Shown here: positions 6,017 through 6,496 of the stretch, one piece after another
Layout: each line of letters begins with the position of its first letter
How positions within the stretch are numbered: position 1 is the stretch's first letter
NCBI GenBank assembly: GCA_031276475.1
Contig: JAISMZ010000225.1
Location: 1-6,496 of the forward strand
Direction: 5' to 3'
Length of the DNA: 6,496 nucleotides
Source of the DNA: Coriobacteriales bacterium
Lineage (GTDB): Bacteria > Actinomycetota > Coriobacteriia > Coriobacteriales > UBA8131
Program-made: the position numbers and the translations under genes
The notes under the pieces: model-generated
Seen by the model: the letters and a program-made list of their open reading frames with translations, nothing else
Databases searched by the model: none
What the model was told of the DNA's origin: nothing

Positions 6017-6065
6017 GAATCCCTGACGTCAGACGCCAGACGCAATCTGATTCCCTAACGTCAGA
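6017..6065. promoter_or_regulatory. Paired 17-base direct repeats, candidate operator
   Basis: GAATCCCTGACGTCAGA (6017-6033) and GATTCCCTAACGTCAGA (6049-6065) match at 15 of 17 positions and are offset by 32 bases, about three helical turns. The first contains a perfect 10-base palindrome CTGACGTCAG (6023-6032). They lie between the -10 box and the ribosome binding site of the lipoprotein gene, around and downstream of the expected transcription start, so a bound repressor could block initiation or elongation. The binding protein is unknown. Confidence 0.5.
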
Positions 6066-6066
6066 G

Positions 6067-6075
6067 ATTGTACCA
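6067..6075 (-). promoter_or_regulatory. Extended -10 promoter of the lipoprotein-aminopeptidase operon
   Basis: On the - strand the sequence reads TGGTACAAT: an extended -10 (TG-n) with TACAAT at 6067-6072, 69 bases before the ATG at 5997. No good -35 box lies at 17 bases, as is common for extended -10 promoters. A second TACAAT at 6085-6090, with a weak TTATCT (6108-6113) 17 bases upstream, is an alternative. Confidence 0.5.
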
Positions 6076-6102
6076 TGCTTTGCTATTGTAGCGACGCGCC
6101 TG

Positions 6103-6495
6103 TTAGTAGATAACCCATTTATCATCCGTGCGAAACGCCCCTTCGGGAAAGTTAGCGGGGATGGTGAGAGAGAAGGCGCCGAGCACTATCTCCCTTTCCA
6201 AAGGGTCGCAAAGATCACCAGAAATCGTGTATGCGATGGAATTATCAACCTGGTATTTTCCATCATATGTCTGTATTACAGCAAGACCGAAATCAGCTGC
6301 TGGAATCGTCAACTTTGAGGAAATATTCGAGAATTGTCTGTTTGCGATAAGATCACTGATTCTGTAATGACCATCGGCTTGGGCAATATCTTTGCCATTG
6401 ACGAATCGGGCCTGGATTCCCCAAGCGAAACTCTTCGTCGAGTCATTAGCGATCTTATAGAATATTCTAATTTCCGGACATTCTTTTTCTTTGCT
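6103..6495 (-). CDS. C-terminal part of an unrecognised protein, truncated by window edge
   Basis: The - strand frame is open without interruption from the window edge to a TAA at 6103-6105, giving the last 130 residues of a longer protein. No ATG or GTG occurs in it; the only internal candidate start is a TTG at 6312 without a good ribosome binding site, so the true start lies outside the window. The visible part is rich in alternating hydrophobic and polar residues (EIRIFYKIANDSTKSFAWG, GHYRISDLI, FGLAVIQTYDGKYQVDNSIAYTIS, EIVLGAFSLTIPANFPEG), which suggests a beta-sandwich domain such as those in secreted or surface proteins. I do not recognise the family. The stretch is clearly lower in G+C than the lipoprotein and aminopeptidase genes that follow it on the same strand. 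The lipoprotein gene has its own promoter in between. Confidence 0.75.
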   Translation of the reverse strand, partial: SKEKECPEIRIFYKIANDSTKSFAWGIQARFVNGKDIAQADGHYRISDLIANRQFSNISSKLTIPAADFGLAVIQTYDGKYQVDNSIAYTISGDLCDPLEREIVLGAFSLTIPANFPEGAFRTDDKWVIY

Positions 6496-6496
6496 G

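Noticed and set aside
5998..6045. A 16-codon N-terminal extension of the lipoprotein from a TTG
   Set aside because: The AGGAGG ribosome binding site lies inside the extension, and starting at 5997 gives a proper signal peptide and lipobox.

Overview
The window is G+C-rich bacterial DNA with strong Shine-Dalgarno sites, Sec/SPII lipoprotein architecture, a DUF2975/XRE-type regulator cassette and an M29 aminopeptidase. Together these suggest an anaerobic, probably gut-type Gram-positive bacterium (high-GC Clostridia, or less likely Coriobacteriia). This assignment is inference; no rRNA or tRNA is present to fix it. Base composition is uneven: the toxin-antitoxin region (about 185-960) and the right edge (6103-6496) are visibly more A+T-rich than the rest.

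Layout from left to right. Positions 1-184 hold no convincing gene, only a possible short C-terminal tail of a + strand gene. A vapBC toxin-antitoxin operon lies on the - strand (vapB 567-779, vapC 185-580) with a clear promoter. Divergent from it, on the + strand, is a compact three-gene operon: a DUF2975 four-helix membrane protein (1015-1467), a small XRE/HTH_26 regulator (1480-1701) and a large polytopic DUF4173/DUF4153-type membrane protein (1712-3268). Its promoter has a perfect -35 box lying inside an extended dyad that looks like an autoregulatory operator. Convergent with it, on the - strand, are an M29-family aminopeptidase (3324-4577) and, 10 bases upstream of it, a 469-residue lipoprotein (4588-5997). 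The window ends in the C-terminal 130 residues of an unrecognised - strand protein that runs off the edge (6103-6495).

The most interesting item is the lipoprotein. Read along its length it follows the order of landmarks of an adenosine deaminase (ADGF/A_deaminase) barrel: an MPKG entry motif, the strand that should carry HAGE, the GHG loop, the DD strand and the LTEQF...DLSYADIKALA...AFL C-terminal helices. Nearly every zinc and catalytic residue is replaced. It therefore looks like a surface-anchored adenosine-deaminase pseudoenzyme, co-transcribed with a peptidase. It is preceded by a promoter and two near-identical 17-base direct repeats exactly 32 bases apart, which suggests dedicated regulation.

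The three functional blocks (vapBC; DUF2975-XRE-DUF4173; lipoprotein-aminopeptidase) appear to be independent transcription units.
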